Shown piece by piece: positions 25,630-34,986 of a stretch of DNA of 64,000 nt; the first letter of the stretch is position 1, and each line of letters opens with the position of its first letter. Source of the DNA: Evansella vedderi (lineage in GTDB: Bacteria; Bacillota; Bacilli; Bacillales; Salisediminibacteriaceae). Location: positions 1 to 64,000 of the forward strand of contig NZ_JAUSUG010000011.1 of the NCBI RefSeq assembly GCF_030813435.1, given 5' to 3'. Position numbers and translations under genes: made by a program. The notes beneath the pieces were generated by a model. That model was not told the DNA's origin and made no database searches. It saw only the letters and a program-made list of their open reading frames with translations.

Positions 25630-25763
25630 TAGTTTCTTTCAATGTAATCTGCTACTGAATCAGCAATATCCTCGATTAAGGGTAACAATTGGTTATAAAG
25701 TAAGGCGACTATTACTACTGCTACTAGAGCCACCTTCATAAACGTACTTAGACTTTGATTCAA
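25629..25763 (-). CDS. 44-residue pilin-like protein, TTG start
   Basis: Too short for many callers. TTG at 25763 lies eight bases after GGAGG. The protein starts MNQSLSTFMKVALVAVVIVA and ends DSVADYIERN. Its N-terminus aligns with MNTSLAQFMKIAVTA of the duplicates. It is first of the four small subunits, directly after TadC. Confidence 0.65.
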   Translation of the reverse strand: MNQSLSTFMKVALVAVVIVALLYNQLLPLIEDIADSVADYIERN

Positions 25764-25789
25764 TATCACCACCTCCAAATTAGTCTTCG

Positions 25790-26695
25790 TTAAAGGGCTG
25801 TTCCATCTAATATGATGATAACCATATACACTACAACAGCTATGAAGTTCAAGATGATGAAAAAGTGCGCTCCTTTAATTGGGATTGAACCTAAATCAAC
25901 AAAGAGCTTTCTTCTTCTCCTATAATTCTCTATTTGAGATTTAACAAATACATCGTTCATTGACCTCAAACCTTCAAGCGCTGTTTCCCTTTTGTTCTGA
26001 TCCAATGTTTTCAGTACGGAACCTAGTGTATATGCTTCCTTAGTACCTATATCTTCTACAAAAATATCGATCGCTTTCGCTGGACCAATTTCATTCCAAT
26101 TCAATAACAAATCTCGTATCGGTTTCCTTATCTCCTCAAAATAAGGGAACAAGTTTCGAATCAAATTGTAGGTGTTTACTCGGTTGTTAGTCATCATTTC
26201 AATTTCCGAAATAAGAAGGTCATAAAGTACAAAGAGTTCCGCATTTCTCTTAGCTGCACGAAAGTCTATAACTTTACTAATAATCCACCTGACTAACGAA
26301 TAAGAGAATGTGGCTGATGTTAAAAACCATGCTGCAACCACTCCTATTACCGCCCATGTCGAGTAACTTCCTTTGAAAACTAAAGGAATAATGATGTAGT
26401 TGATAACAAACAAAGCTATCAGACTTAACCTAAGTATGTTGAAACGCACAGCATTTAATTTTAGCGGGTATCCTGCTTCTTTTAAAAGTTCTTCTGTTGG
26501 TGAATTCATTGACGTATCAACAAACTGGTCTTTTTGAGCACGGAACTTCTGTTTAACCCTTAACCTACTTTGTATCCTTTCGGTTTTTGTAGATAATCCA
26601 GAGTACACCAAGTAACCTGAAGTAACAGCTCCGACCACCGCCAATGTATATATGATATAAGGTAATATTTTATAAAAAGTTGTTGGTTCTAACAT
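25790..26695 (-). CDS. tadC: TadC-like integral membrane platform protein
   Basis: 301 residues with N-terminal TM (about 10-30), two central TMs (about 90-135) and a C-terminal TM, with a cytoplasmic helical domain between, the layout of GspF-type TadC platform proteins. It would pair with TadB to assemble pilin subunits using the CpaF/TadA ATPase. It follows TadB by about 20 bases and precedes the small pilins. Confidence 0.78.
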   Translation of the reverse strand: MLEPTTFYKILPYIIYTLAVVGAVTSGYLVYSGLSTKTERIQSRLRVKQKFRAQKDQFVDTSMNSPTEELLKEAGYPLKLNAVRFNILRLSLIALFVINYIIIPLVFKGSYSTWAVIGVVAAWFLTSATFSYSLVRWIISKVIDFRAAKRNAELFVLYDLLISEIEMMTNNRVNTYNLIRNLFPYFEEIRKPIRDLLLNWNEIGPAKAIDIFVEDIGTKEAYTLGSVLKTLDQNKRETALEGLRSMNDVFVKSQIENYRRRRKLFVDLGSIPIKGAHFFIILNFIAVVVYMVIIILDGTAL

Positions 26696-26716
26696 AAAGT
26701 AGACCTCGCTTTAGCT

Positions 26717-27697
26717 TTAAAGATCATTTTTAGGATTTCTTAGTAATAGAGAAATAAACACAGATACTATCGTTAGTGATAACGCCAATATGAATGTTAA
26801 TAACGACCATGATTGGTTGAATTGTAAATTGAACCAATCTTGAGGACCTGAAACATAGTTACTTAGGAAGATAGCTGCAACAAATACTGGAACTGTTACA
26901 AAACCGTTTACCACTGGATCAAAAGAGAAACTTTTTTCTTCCTCTAGCATTTTTTCTGTTTCTTCCATTTGCTTATTAAGAGTTAATAAAGCGTTCATGA
27001 CATTTTCATCATAGTAATAACCTTTAAGAATGATGTTCCCAAGTCTTTTCGCCCATGAATTACCACATGTGTAGATGAAGGTTTCAATAGACAACCTACG
27101 ATCTTCATCGCTTCTAGCAGTTTGTAAGTCTGATATTAAGCGAATAAAAACACGACGTAATGTTTTCTGTTTAAGACCTTTTGATACTTCCATCAACGTT
27201 CTGTACATATCGTAATTATGCGCGTTATATTGTTGAGTGAATTCACCTACTACTGGAGTCAATTCATTCCCGATTGAATTTCTCATATTTTTTAATCTAA
27301 CCTGGAGGATAAGATATGGGATAACCCCTGCTAAAATTCCCACAAATAACGCTAATACCAAATCACCGAAATTAAAGGTTAATAAACCGAATGTACTGAT
27401 AAATAGTAAAGCTGATATAAAAATGAATGAGAAAACATCATTTTCTTTATCTTCATCTGATGTTGTTCTGAGCAAAAGGTGTAAATGCCTGAAGAACCCT
27501 GACCTCACTTTTGCTTCATTCATTTTTTCATTTGCTCTTTTTTTACGAAGTCTAGCCCTATGCTTTAATTGTGCTACCTTCCCTTTAATCGGGACCTGTA
27601 TAATTTCCTTAACCGTTACAATCGTTACGAAAAGTAAAATGAAGTATAAGAGATACTTAATGCCGCTTTCTAATATCCATCCAATTACAATATCCAT
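26717..27697 (-). CDS. tadB: TadB-like integral membrane platform protein
   Basis: 326 residues with hydrophobic segments near 13-28, 88-132 and 255-325 and a cytoplasmic GspF-type helical domain (LMEVSKGLKQKTLRRVFIRLISDL). Start overlaps the ATPase stop (TGATG), showing translational coupling. Forms the inner-membrane platform with TadC. Confidence 0.78.
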   Translation of the reverse strand: MDIVIGWILESGIKYLLYFILLFVTIVTVKEIIQVPIKGKVAQLKHRARLRKKRANEKMNEAKVRSGFFRHLHLLLRTTSDEDKENDVFSFIFISALLFISTFGLLTFNFGDLVLALFVGILAGVIPYLILQVRLKNMRNSIGNELTPVVGEFTQQYNAHNYDMYRTLMEVSKGLKQKTLRRVFIRLISDLQTARSDEDRRLSIETFIYTCGNSWAKRLGNIILKGYYYDENVMNALLTLNKQMEETEKMLEEEKSFSFDPVVNGFVTVPVFVAAIFLSNYVSGPQDWFNLQFNQSWSLLTFILALSLTIVSVFISLLLRNPKNDL

Positions 27698-29166
27698 CAG
27701 TAATCACCAAGTTCCTCAATAGTTTCCTTCAAATCACTAAGCGGAGATTCTTTCTCTCTTTCCTTGAGATTATTAAGAAGTTGTTGGGCTTCTGTTTCAT
27801 TTTCTTCAGCTAGAAGATGAAATAGACGAGGACTAATAGCTGATGAATAATAATATCTTTTTGTTCTTTTGCTGTAGCGAATTAAGTCTTGTACTTTATG
27901 CGTTCTTTTCTCGTGGTCCCACATTACCTCTGTAACACCTAAAACTCTCTTTGTTTTACGATTTCGATCTGTTCCCATCGTAATAATGATATCGATGTTC
28001 TTTGCTACTCTCTCAATCTCCAACTCAGGCGTTCTATTTGGGAATTCATCCAATAAGTGTCTTGCCACCTGTGGGACGATATTGAATACATCTGTTAAGT
28101 GATACGTTGTCATAAAGCCCCGCTCACCTCTTTCGCATGCCATCATAGCAGCTTCAAATTCGGATGAACGACACTCACCAACAATAAGCATGTCATGTTC
28201 CATTCTCAATAACCTCGGAATCGCTTCATGCAAGTCCCCTTCTGATACTTGAAATTCAAAAATTAACCTTTCAGGCAAATGGCGTTTCAACGCTAATTCA
28301 AAATGTTTTTCTAGACAAGCAATAACTAAACTAGAATCCCTTTCTGCTATCATCGTTTTCATGAACGTTGATTTAGCAGACCTTACCCGGCCACACACCA
28401 TTGTATTTGGTAATGTTTTTGCTAAAGCTCGAAATATCGGTATATCCTTATGAAGAATAGTGTTTAAATTCGCTTGGTTTTCTAAAGTAAAGCTTTTAAC
28501 AATAAAACGACGTATAACGATATAATCATCCTTAGCTCTTGGAGGGATTACCATCGTTATCCTTGAACCATCTTCCCTCTCTATTTCTAATTCTGGAGTC
28601 GTTTTGTTCAATACTGCGTTTTCCTGTCTTATCTTAAAGTTTTCCTTTATCTTATCTACTTTGTGTTGGGACTCGAACTCTTCCTCTTGCTTGACGAACT
28701 TACCGTTTACATCAATCCATAACTGTTGTCCTCTAATAACTGCCGCTTCACTATCAGGATACAGTTTGTCCCACTTAACAAGGACACTCATGCCCCATAC
28801 TTCGTGAAATATAGCCTCAGACAATGAATCAAAGAAGGTAGGATAATCGACAGAAGTAATATTTCTAGCCCTCAAAACTTCCTCAATCTTACTAATGAAA
28901 TACTTTATAGCTCCCTCTTCCCCAACGATCGCAGCATGTTGTCTATCAAGCCATTGGTTAGAATCATCATCTTTAGTGGTATTTATTTCATCTTTTAATG
29001 CTTCTTCAACAATTCTGCATATTTCTCTAAATTTTTTCTTTTTAGCGAAAGGAGTGATTTTCTCTGTTCTTTTAATCCCTTTTTTTGCACTTTCTTCACT
29101 CAACCACTTGGACGGGTCATAAGGAAGCTCCTTCATGTTTAAAAGCTCTTCTACAGGTTTAGCCAT
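27697..29166 (-). CDS. tadA: CpaF/TadA-type secretion ATPase with atypical Walker A
   Basis: 489 residues. The C-terminal half is a VirB11/CpaF-type motor: VCGRVRSAKSTFMKT (Walker A place, with Ala for the invariant Gly before Lys-Ser), HDMLIVGECRSSE (Walker B), GERGFMTTYHLT (His-box region) and IDIIITMGTDRNRKTKRVLGV. It would power pilin assembly or disassembly through TadB and TadC. Encoded between the CpaE-like protein and TadB. Identity is clear; ATPase competence depends on the changed P-loop, where Lys-Ser-Thr is retained. Confidence 0.88.
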   Translation of the reverse strand: MAKPVEELLNMKELPYDPSKWLSEESAKKGIKRTEKITPFAKKKKFREICRIVEEALKDEINTTKDDDSNQWLDRQHAAIVGEEGAIKYFISKIEEVLRARNITSVDYPTFFDSLSEAIFHEVWGMSVLVKWDKLYPDSEAAVIRGQQLWIDVNGKFVKQEEEFESQHKVDKIKENFKIRQENAVLNKTTPELEIEREDGSRITMVIPPRAKDDYIVIRRFIVKSFTLENQANLNTILHKDIPIFRALAKTLPNTMVCGRVRSAKSTFMKTMIAERDSSLVIACLEKHFELALKRHLPERLIFEFQVSEGDLHEAIPRLLRMEHDMLIVGECRSSEFEAAMMACERGERGFMTTYHLTDVFNIVPQVARHLLDEFPNRTPELEIERVAKNIDIIITMGTDRNRKTKRVLGVTEVMWDHEKRTHKVQDLIRYSKRTKRYYYSSAISPRLFHLLAEENETEAQQLLNNLKEREKESPLSDLKETIEELGDY

Positions 29167-29181
29167 GCGATACCCTCCTTA

Positions 29182-30348
29182 TTAGATAGCTTTTTTCTTA
29201 GAAAATAATCCAAAAAAACCTTTCTTTTCTTCTTCCTTCTCTTCTTCCTTAACCTCTAAATCTGCTCTAGAAATGATTGAATCAACGATTGTTTCTATAG
29301 ATTGCTTATAGTGACTTTCAGCTACTTCATACAACATATTTTTTTGTGCTATGGCTACGTTCCCTAACACTTCTTGGTCAGGTATTGTAGTCAACAACGT
29401 CATCTCCAGTTCCTCTTGAATGTCTTTTTGATTAACCAATGAAATATCATTTGTGAACCTATTGGCTATTAACATGAATTCATCTGGTGAACCACCTATA
29501 GGCTCTATGAGTTGTTGTAAAATGTAAGGAAAATATCCTCTATACCCTTTTTCATCTTGAGTTGTCACCAAGAATTTAAGATCTGAATTAACGTAACTCT
29601 GTGCGTAACATGCGTTATCGAAATGTGTACCAGCATCGATTAAGATGATGTCAAAACAATTTTTGGCCACTTCAATTAACTTTGCTATTTCATCCGTGTT
29701 ATAGTACCTTTGCATTTTGATGTCCCTGTTTCCCGCTAAATGATAAAAACTATCTTCATATTGATAAACAGCGTCTAATAGAGTTTCATCTGAGAAGTTG
29801 TTAGTCTTTAATGCAACCTTGAGGTCATTTAAATATTTCCCTCGATATTGCAAAAAATAATCGGATGGGTCCCACGGATTAAGAGAAAGAACTAACACCT
29901 TCGCATTTGTTTTCATCGCTAATCGATGAGCAGTGTTTAATGTCGTTGTTGATACCCCCGCTCCGCTATGAGTCCCAAAGAATCCAACTAATCTTGGTGA
30001 GGATTGAGAATTTTGTTCAAAAATGTATTTATACACTTCTTTACAAACTTGATCACTAGTATAATTCTCAGCAATCGGTATGATGTTATGAGCTTCGCAT
30101 ACCATTTTGATGTTTCTCATACTCGCTTCATTTTGCACATCTTCCATTTTGTAAATTATAGATTGCTTCGGGTATAGCTTCCTTACATCGTTAAGGTCTC
30201 TATGGTCTACGGTATCTCCAGTTATCAATAAAACATCGACATGCATTTCCTCTTTTAAATCACGGTGATGTAACACGCCTTCAAACTGATTATCGTTCTC
30301 TAATTGATGTTTCAGTTCTTCATTTTGAGAAATTACAGCTATGTTCAT
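29182..30348 (-). CDS. CpaE/TadZ-like localisation protein
   Basis: 388 residues. An N-terminal receiver-like domain (about 1-110) is followed by a MinD/ParA-like domain: VGFFGTHSGAGVSTTTLNTAHRLA (the P-loop lysine is not where expected), VLVLSLNPWDPSDYF and FDIILIDAGTHFDN. CpaE/TadZ proteins position Tad machinery and often have altered P-loops. The C-terminus is very acidic/basic and ends KKGFFGLFSKKKAI, a possible membrane-binding amphipathic helix; the 507-residue paralogue has the same kind of segment. Confidence 0.75.
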   Translation of the reverse strand: MNIAVISQNEELKHQLENDNQFEGVLHHRDLKEEMHVDVLLITGDTVDHRDLNDVRKLYPKQSIIYKMEDVQNEASMRNIKMVCEAHNIIPIAENYTSDQVCKEVYKYIFEQNSQSSPRLVGFFGTHSGAGVSTTTLNTAHRLAMKTNAKVLVLSLNPWDPSDYFLQYRGKYLNDLKVALKTNNFSDETLLDAVYQYEDSFYHLAGNRDIKMQRYYNTDEIAKLIEVAKNCFDIILIDAGTHFDNACYAQSYVNSDLKFLVTTQDEKGYRGYFPYILQQLIEPIGGSPDEFMLIANRFTNDISLVNQKDIQEELEMTLLTTIPDQEVLGNVAIAQKNMLYEVAESHYKQSIETIVDSIISRADLEVKEEEKEEEKKGFFGLFSKKKAI

Positions 30349-30364
30349 TTAATTTCACTCCTAG

Positions 30365-31096
30365 TTAGTTATAAGTGATATACAACTTGTAACCTTTATT
30401 GATATGGTCCATTAAAATTTTAAATTCTTCCCTATTCAAGTTAACTTCAAGATCAGAAATCCGACCACTTGCATCCAATCGTGAGTCACCTCTTGTTTGA
30501 CCGACAACTTCTCTGTTTGATGAATCTTTTGCATATATGACAGGAATATTTGTTAAGATTGGTTCAATTTGTAACTTTACATCATCCGATCTCTGATGTT
30601 CGTCATCTGCTATTTCTCTTGATGCTCTTGCCATTTCTTCTTGGAAATTTATGTTATGAGTGTCTATTGCTTGTATCACATAAATATCAATACGATCTTT
30701 TCTTCTAAGTGAACCAGGCTTCGCATAAACCCATTCATCTGGAATCGGGCGAATAGCTTCCCCTTCCTCTGGATTAGGAACAATATCATCAAAATCAATA
30801 TGACTTGTAGATAAGATGGAGTTTCCTACCAATAGCACCGCAGCATCATATCCTACGATTTCATCAATTTGGTCTGCTAAGACTGCGCCATCTACAAGAG
30901 AGCTTCTATGTCTACTTTCAATCATCAAATGTTCCCTTTGAATTGCCTCTTTTGCTTCTATCTGAACATGAGGTCTGACAATAACGACTTCTTCTGATGT
31001 AATACCGTCTTTAAGATATAAGTCCCAAAAAACAATAAACCCGATAACTACAGCTGCCATGAGTATGCCGAGGGTTATTTTTAAATATGGTTTCAT
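30365..31096 (-). CDS. CpaB/RcpC-like SAF-domain protein
   Basis: 243 residues: N-terminal TM (about 7-25), then an SAF-like domain (VVIVRPHVQIEAKEAIQREHLMIESRH) and a beta-rich region, as in CpaB/RcpC of Tad systems. Membrane-anchored outside the cell, probably binding cell wall in a Gram-positive. The start overlaps the stop of the upstream gene. Confidence 0.72.
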   Translation of the reverse strand: MKPYLKITLGILMAAVVIGFIVFWDLYLKDGITSEEVVIVRPHVQIEAKEAIQREHLMIESRHRSSLVDGAVLADQIDEIVGYDAAVLLVGNSILSTSHIDFDDIVPNPEEGEAIRPIPDEWVYAKPGSLRRKDRIDIYVIQAIDTHNINFQEEMARASREIADDEHQRSDDVKLQIEPILTNIPVIYAKDSSNREVVGQTRGDSRLDASGRISDLEVNLNREEFKILMDHINKGYKLYITYN

Positions 31097-32619
31097 TATG
31101 ATTTAATCTCTCCTTCATTTTGAGCATTAGAGCTAGTTACAGATATCGACTTTTTGTTAAATAACTTTTCGAAAAATCCTTTTTTACGTTTCTTCAAAAA
31201 CTCATGTGGAAGTATTTTTTGGATAATAGGATAATAACTATCTTCAATGACTTTTTTGCAATCATTATTATCGAATACAGATATCCCTTCAAACTGACTT
31301 TGATACGTATATTCAGAGTTAAAGGAAGGAACATCAATCATATACTCAGATAACTCCTTCATTACATCTGTTTTCAACATTCTCTTAGTGACTTGATTCC
31401 CTATCCAAGTAACCTTCTCAGATTTATCTATCTTTCTCAAAAACTCATGATGTGGCTTTTGGGAATCTAAGTAATATTGGATATTCGGTATATCTGGTTG
31501 CACGATCAAGAATACTTCATCAGCAATGTCATACAAAGACTGGTAAATCTCTTTCCCCCAATCTTCACCAACATCAAATATGATAATCGGTGTACTTCTT
31601 AGAGATAGAAGCAACTTAAACATGTCATCATCATCTATATCACTTTCTGTGTAATCAGGCTCTAGTGTTGGATTTTTTACTACCCAGTTAATATTGCCTT
31701 CTTTCCATTTAGTTGTTTTATCGGAATGTTTATCAGACGAACCCTCCGTATAATAATAAAATTTGCTTATGTAGGCTGGTGCTTTTTCGTGACCGATAAA
31801 TAAATCATATGTGTAAGCTTTTTGGAATGGATTCTCAATATAACTAACTCCAACACCTAAATCAGAGATGTATTTAGTTAAGTTATGTGCAACAAACGAT
31901 GTTCCTGAACGTGGCATGAAACTACCAATTAATATAATCTTAGCTTCTATTGGTACACCAACTACTTTTTCACCTTGATTAGTGATATTAAATTTAAACT
32001 CTTTCTTAACAACCTGCTTATTGATAATTTTTTTCTCATAAATGGTCTGTTTATCTGAATTATTGTCACCATCTTCTTCGATACGTTTATTTTCTATTTT
32101 CTTTGGAAAATCAAGCCTATTAGCTCTTTGTGTTTCTATTGTTCTCCATTGGATCGAACGATCAAATTCACGATAATGACTAACTTCCGAAAAAGGTACA
32201 GGTGTGTCAAATGCACTGATGACACCTTGAACATCAAGCGTTGATCTCTCACTTTTAACAAAAATGTTATAGATGCCCATACTTACTATTTCAGCTAACA
32301 CAGGATGCCCTTTTCCTTCATTAGATAAGACGACGATGCTCATGTGACTATATTTTTCTCTCAAAGTTAAAAGAGTGTCAGAGAAAAGCTCTAGCCTTTT
32401 ATTATTCATCTTTTTGGCTATATCACTAGATATAAGTAGACCGTCAACGGACTCTCCCTCTTCTTCTAACATTTCTAACGTTTCCATCAAATGTTCTAAT
32501 ACAACTACAATCTCAATAACTTTAAAGTTTTTCCTTTCAAAGTGCTTTTTTAACCCTTCTGCAAACTTTGAATTAGGAATGGCGATTATTATTTTTTTAG
32601 GCTGTTTTTCGACTACCAT
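31096..32619 (-). CDS. second CpaE-like protein with altered P-loop
   Basis: 507 residues. An N-terminal receiver-like part (ILIGSF is preceded by about 200 residues of REC fold and linker) leads to a ParA/MinD-like domain: IILIGSFMPRSGTSFVAHNLTKYI, in which the P-loop lysine is absent, then TPIIIFDVGEDWG and DEVFLIVQPDIPNIQYYLD. It ends in KKRKKGFFEKLFNKKS, a basic amphipathic segment like that of the 388-residue paralogue. The two may act as a heteromeric positioning pair. First large gene of the Tad-like operon. Confidence 0.65.
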   Translation of the reverse strand: MVVEKQPKKIIIAIPNSKFAEGLKKHFERKNFKVIEIVVVLEHLMETLEMLEEEGESVDGLLISSDIAKKMNNKRLELFSDTLLTLREKYSHMSIVVLSNEGKGHPVLAEIVSMGIYNIFVKSERSTLDVQGVISAFDTPVPFSEVSHYREFDRSIQWRTIETQRANRLDFPKKIENKRIEEDGDNNSDKQTIYEKKIINKQVVKKEFKFNITNQGEKVVGVPIEAKIILIGSFMPRSGTSFVAHNLTKYISDLGVGVSYIENPFQKAYTYDLFIGHEKAPAYISKFYYYTEGSSDKHSDKTTKWKEGNINWVVKNPTLEPDYTESDIDDDDMFKLLLSLRSTPIIIFDVGEDWGKEIYQSLYDIADEVFLIVQPDIPNIQYYLDSQKPHHEFLRKIDKSEKVTWIGNQVTKRMLKTDVMKELSEYMIDVPSFNSEYTYQSQFEGISVFDNNDCKKVIEDSYYPIIQKILPHEFLKKRKKGFFEKLFNKKSISVTSSNAQNEGEIKS

Positions 32620-32620
32620 T

Positions 32621-32824
32621 TTAAACCTTCTCCTTCATCGTCCATATAGAAGTACCAAATTCTTTTTCGATTATTTCAAGCTGATAATCATTAGGTTTTT
32701 GTTTCCCTCTCTCAATACGACTGATTTGCATTTGAGAGCAACCTAGTTTAAGGCCCATTCCTTCTTGAGTTAGTCCTTTCCTTTCTCTATACAACTTGAA
32801 TTTTTCATGTGGTTTCAGTATCAA
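32621..32824 (-). CDS. XRE-family helix-turn-helix regulator, TTG start
   Basis: About 68 residues. KFKLYRERKGLTQEGMGLKLGCSQMQISRIERGKQKP is a Cro/CI-type helix-turn-helix. The TTG at 32824 lies ten bases after GAGAGGAG; the longer frame to 32869 starts inside the leader terminator. It is first in the Tad-like operon and ends one base before the next gene's start, so it probably autoregulates the pilus locus. Confidence 0.75.
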   Translation of the reverse strand: MILKPHEKFKLYRERKGLTQEGMGLKLGCSQMQISRIERGKQKPNDYQLEIIEKEFGTSIWTMKEKV

Positions 32825-32857
32825 TCGTAAACCGCTCCTCTCCTTATACTTAAATAA

Positions 32858-32916
32858 CGAAAAAAGCACACACTAATCCCAAGGGTTTAAAAATAGGATT
32901 AATGCGTGCTTCGCAT
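32858..32916 (-). promoter_or_regulatory. type-A attenuator leader of the Tad-like operon
   Basis: GCGAAGCACGCATTAATCC pairs with GGGATTAGTGTGTGC, then TTTTTTCG. It shares about 45 of 57 positions with the leader at 11017. The promoter upstream (about 32925-32960) is AT-rich and less clear. Confidence 0.72.
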
Positions 32917-33012
32917 ATAATATATTCAATTTATTTAATAGTTTATTTAAACTTACTACAATGTAAATGTTACATGAAGTCTATTTGATTGTCAAACCCA
33001 TATTTTAAAAAA

Positions 33013-34110
33013 TTAATCTTCTATTTTATCAATGTAACTTTTAATGTGTTGATCTATATAGTCATATATAAACTTTTCTTTATCCCCTTCTTTTGATTTA
33101 ATCCGTTTGAACAGACTTTGTTTATCCCATTCTTCTAAAGCTTCTTTTCTCAATTCTCCCCTTATTTTTATCTCGTTTAATTTGCTAAGGAACTCTTCAT
33201 CACGTTTTTTGATAGTTTCTTCTGATGATTTACTTAACTGTTCTAGCCTTTCTTGAGTTTTCTCTAATGTTTGTTTCGTATCCTTATAGTCCTTTATATA
33301 TGCAGCCAATTCTTCATCATGTTTTTTGATAGCTTCTGATGATGATTCACTTAATCCCTTCACCATTTCTTTAGTTGTTTCAATTTGTTCAGTGGAATTT
33401 TCCACTCCACTCTCGATTAGTTTGAGTTGCTCTTTTAAATCTCCATTTTCTTCTTTTAATGACTCATAAGCACCATGTAAATCTTTATACCTTTCCTCCA
33501 TGCCTTGGAACATATCGTTTACTTTCATCATCGATGCAATGAACATATCCTTCATCATAGATGGATCATGAATGTTATTGAGATTGCCTTTTTCCATTAA
33601 ATCAAAGATATTGGATTCTGTTATTGATGGTGTATTGGGCACTACACCACTTGCATTATATTTTATTATCTTTTGTTGGTGATTTTTAACAAATCGCAAT
33701 ATGGCAACTATTTTAGCTTTGACTATACTATCAACATTCCACACCCATGCTCTACCAGGTTTCTCTAAGTTGAAATAAAATATTAGATTATCAGCTTCTT
33801 TTTCATTTAACCACCAGCGTATTCTGTTTTCATTGATAAACGATTCTCCCTTTATTGGGTCGTATAAGTAATCGTATTTATTCAATATATTTACGACATC
33901 TTTAGTTGAATATAACTTTTTAGGGTCCAGTACCAAAATATCGTCAGAAATGATGTCATGCTCTTTTTCGACTGATGGATAAAGGGGATCGTTTTTAAAT
34001 TTTTCCTCTAACTCCCTCTTCCTCTCTTCCTTTTCATCGACGAAAGGCGCAGAAGAATCATTTTTCGCTCCCTCTATCTCTATTAGCTGGCTGTCTTTTT
34101 CTTCTCTCAT
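33013..34110 (-). CDS. TubY-like protein: MerR-type HTH plus coiled coil
   Basis: About 365 residues. A MerR-like winged-helix region at about 65-150 (LYSTKDVVNILNKYDY, ENRIRWWLNEKEADN, WNVDSIVKAKIVAILRFV) is followed by a long coiled coil (about 190-320) with two related KKHDEELAA/KKRDEEFLS segments and a basic C-terminus. Phage and plasmid TubZ loci encode TubY proteins with this architecture that modulate TubZ and TubRC. It lies near tubZR on the same strand. ATG 34110 follows AAAGGAGAGGG. Confidence 0.6.
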   Translation of the reverse strand: MREEKDSQLIEIEGAKNDSSAPFVDEKEERKRELEEKFKNDPLYPSVEKEHDIISDDILVLDPKKLYSTKDVVNILNKYDYLYDPIKGESFINENRIRWWLNEKEADNLIFYFNLEKPGRAWVWNVDSIVKAKIVAILRFVKNHQQKIIKYNASGVVPNTPSITESNIFDLMEKGNLNNIHDPSMMKDMFIASMMKVNDMFQGMEERYKDLHGAYESLKEENGDLKEQLKLIESGVENSTEQIETTKEMVKGLSESSSEAIKKHDEELAAYIKDYKDTKQTLEKTQERLEQLSKSSEETIKKRDEEFLSKLNEIKIRGELRKEALEEWDKQSLFKRIKSKEGDKEKFIYDYIDQHIKSYIDKIED

Positions 34111-34817
34111 GAACATCCCTCTCCTTTAAACAAAACATAACACATGTTTAAATAAACATTCTACAAAATAATCGAATTTCCTTCTAAATTGGCTACGTTT
34201 GGTGATTTTAAACTTAAATTTGATTGAAATTTTATGATACTGATTCGTCATTGGTAAATTACAATTTGGAATATCCTCCACATTATAATTCTTAGGTCAT
34301 CATTGGTTATAGCAAATTTGACAAAGGAAATTCATTATCATTAGTAGTTTTTGTTTGGTTTTTTAAAGTTTGTCATTGTTTGTCATATACTATTATTTGT
34401 TCTAGTTGGGTGTTGTTAAATTTGACATAACTCAATATAATCTTTTCATTGGCAAGCATGGGTAATTACCTATGTAAGAATTTTCGAAAATTTACCCCTA
34501 TAACAATTTAAATCATTAGAATGCTTTATATAAAGCAAAATAACTTATAAATGAATAACAACTAATATAAAGTAGCTGGACGCAAACTAATCATGGAGTG
34601 AGCATGGGTAATTACAAATAATAAAGTTAACCAAATAAACACACGATGGGAGTCGATAAGCAATAGAATGATTATAATAAAACCGTAAAAACTCAACCAT
34701 TTCTAGAGGGATATTTTTCTCAAAAAGATGAGGAGATGTTTTATAAACAGGCACAGCTTATACCATTGCTATTTACATCCCCTTTGTGTATATCCCTTTT
34801 AGGGGAGGGGAAATAGA
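34111..34817. promoter_or_regulatory. 700-bp intergenic control region
   Basis: No gene seen. A plus-strand promoter TTGTTA (34413-34418), 17 bases, TATAAT (34436-34441) faces the two frameshifted genes. Around it are TTTGTCAT boxes at 34369 and 34379 (10-bp spacing) and inverted TTTGACA boxes near 34317 and 34430. The palindrome CATGGGTAATTACCTATG lies at 34457-34474, with a half-site at 34602-34615. These look like operator or centromere-type sites. Confidence 0.5.
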
Positions 34818-34986
34818 ATGGATGAATACCAAGAAACGATAAAAGCAGGGAGAAAGCAGATTTACATAAAACCTGAACACCTAGAACTATTTAACTTAGG
34901 AATTTCATTAAGCGGTGATAAAGAAAAAACTATCGTCTGTTATCCCAAATGCTTTAAAACTTTTTATTGAATCAAAGCGGAGATAA
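34818..34986 (+). pseudogene. small RHH-like gene with frameshift in an A-run
   Basis: The ATG at 34818 (AGGGGAGGGGAAATAG upstream) opens MDEYQETIKAGRKQIYIKPE... and stops at 34970. Removing one A from the run near 34925 restores a 55-residue protein ending KLSSVIPNALKLFIESKRR, ending just before the next gene. The restored form looks like a small ribbon-helix-helix or antitoxin-type protein. Either a pseudogene, a sequencing error in the homopolymer, or slippage-dependent expression. Confidence 0.6.
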
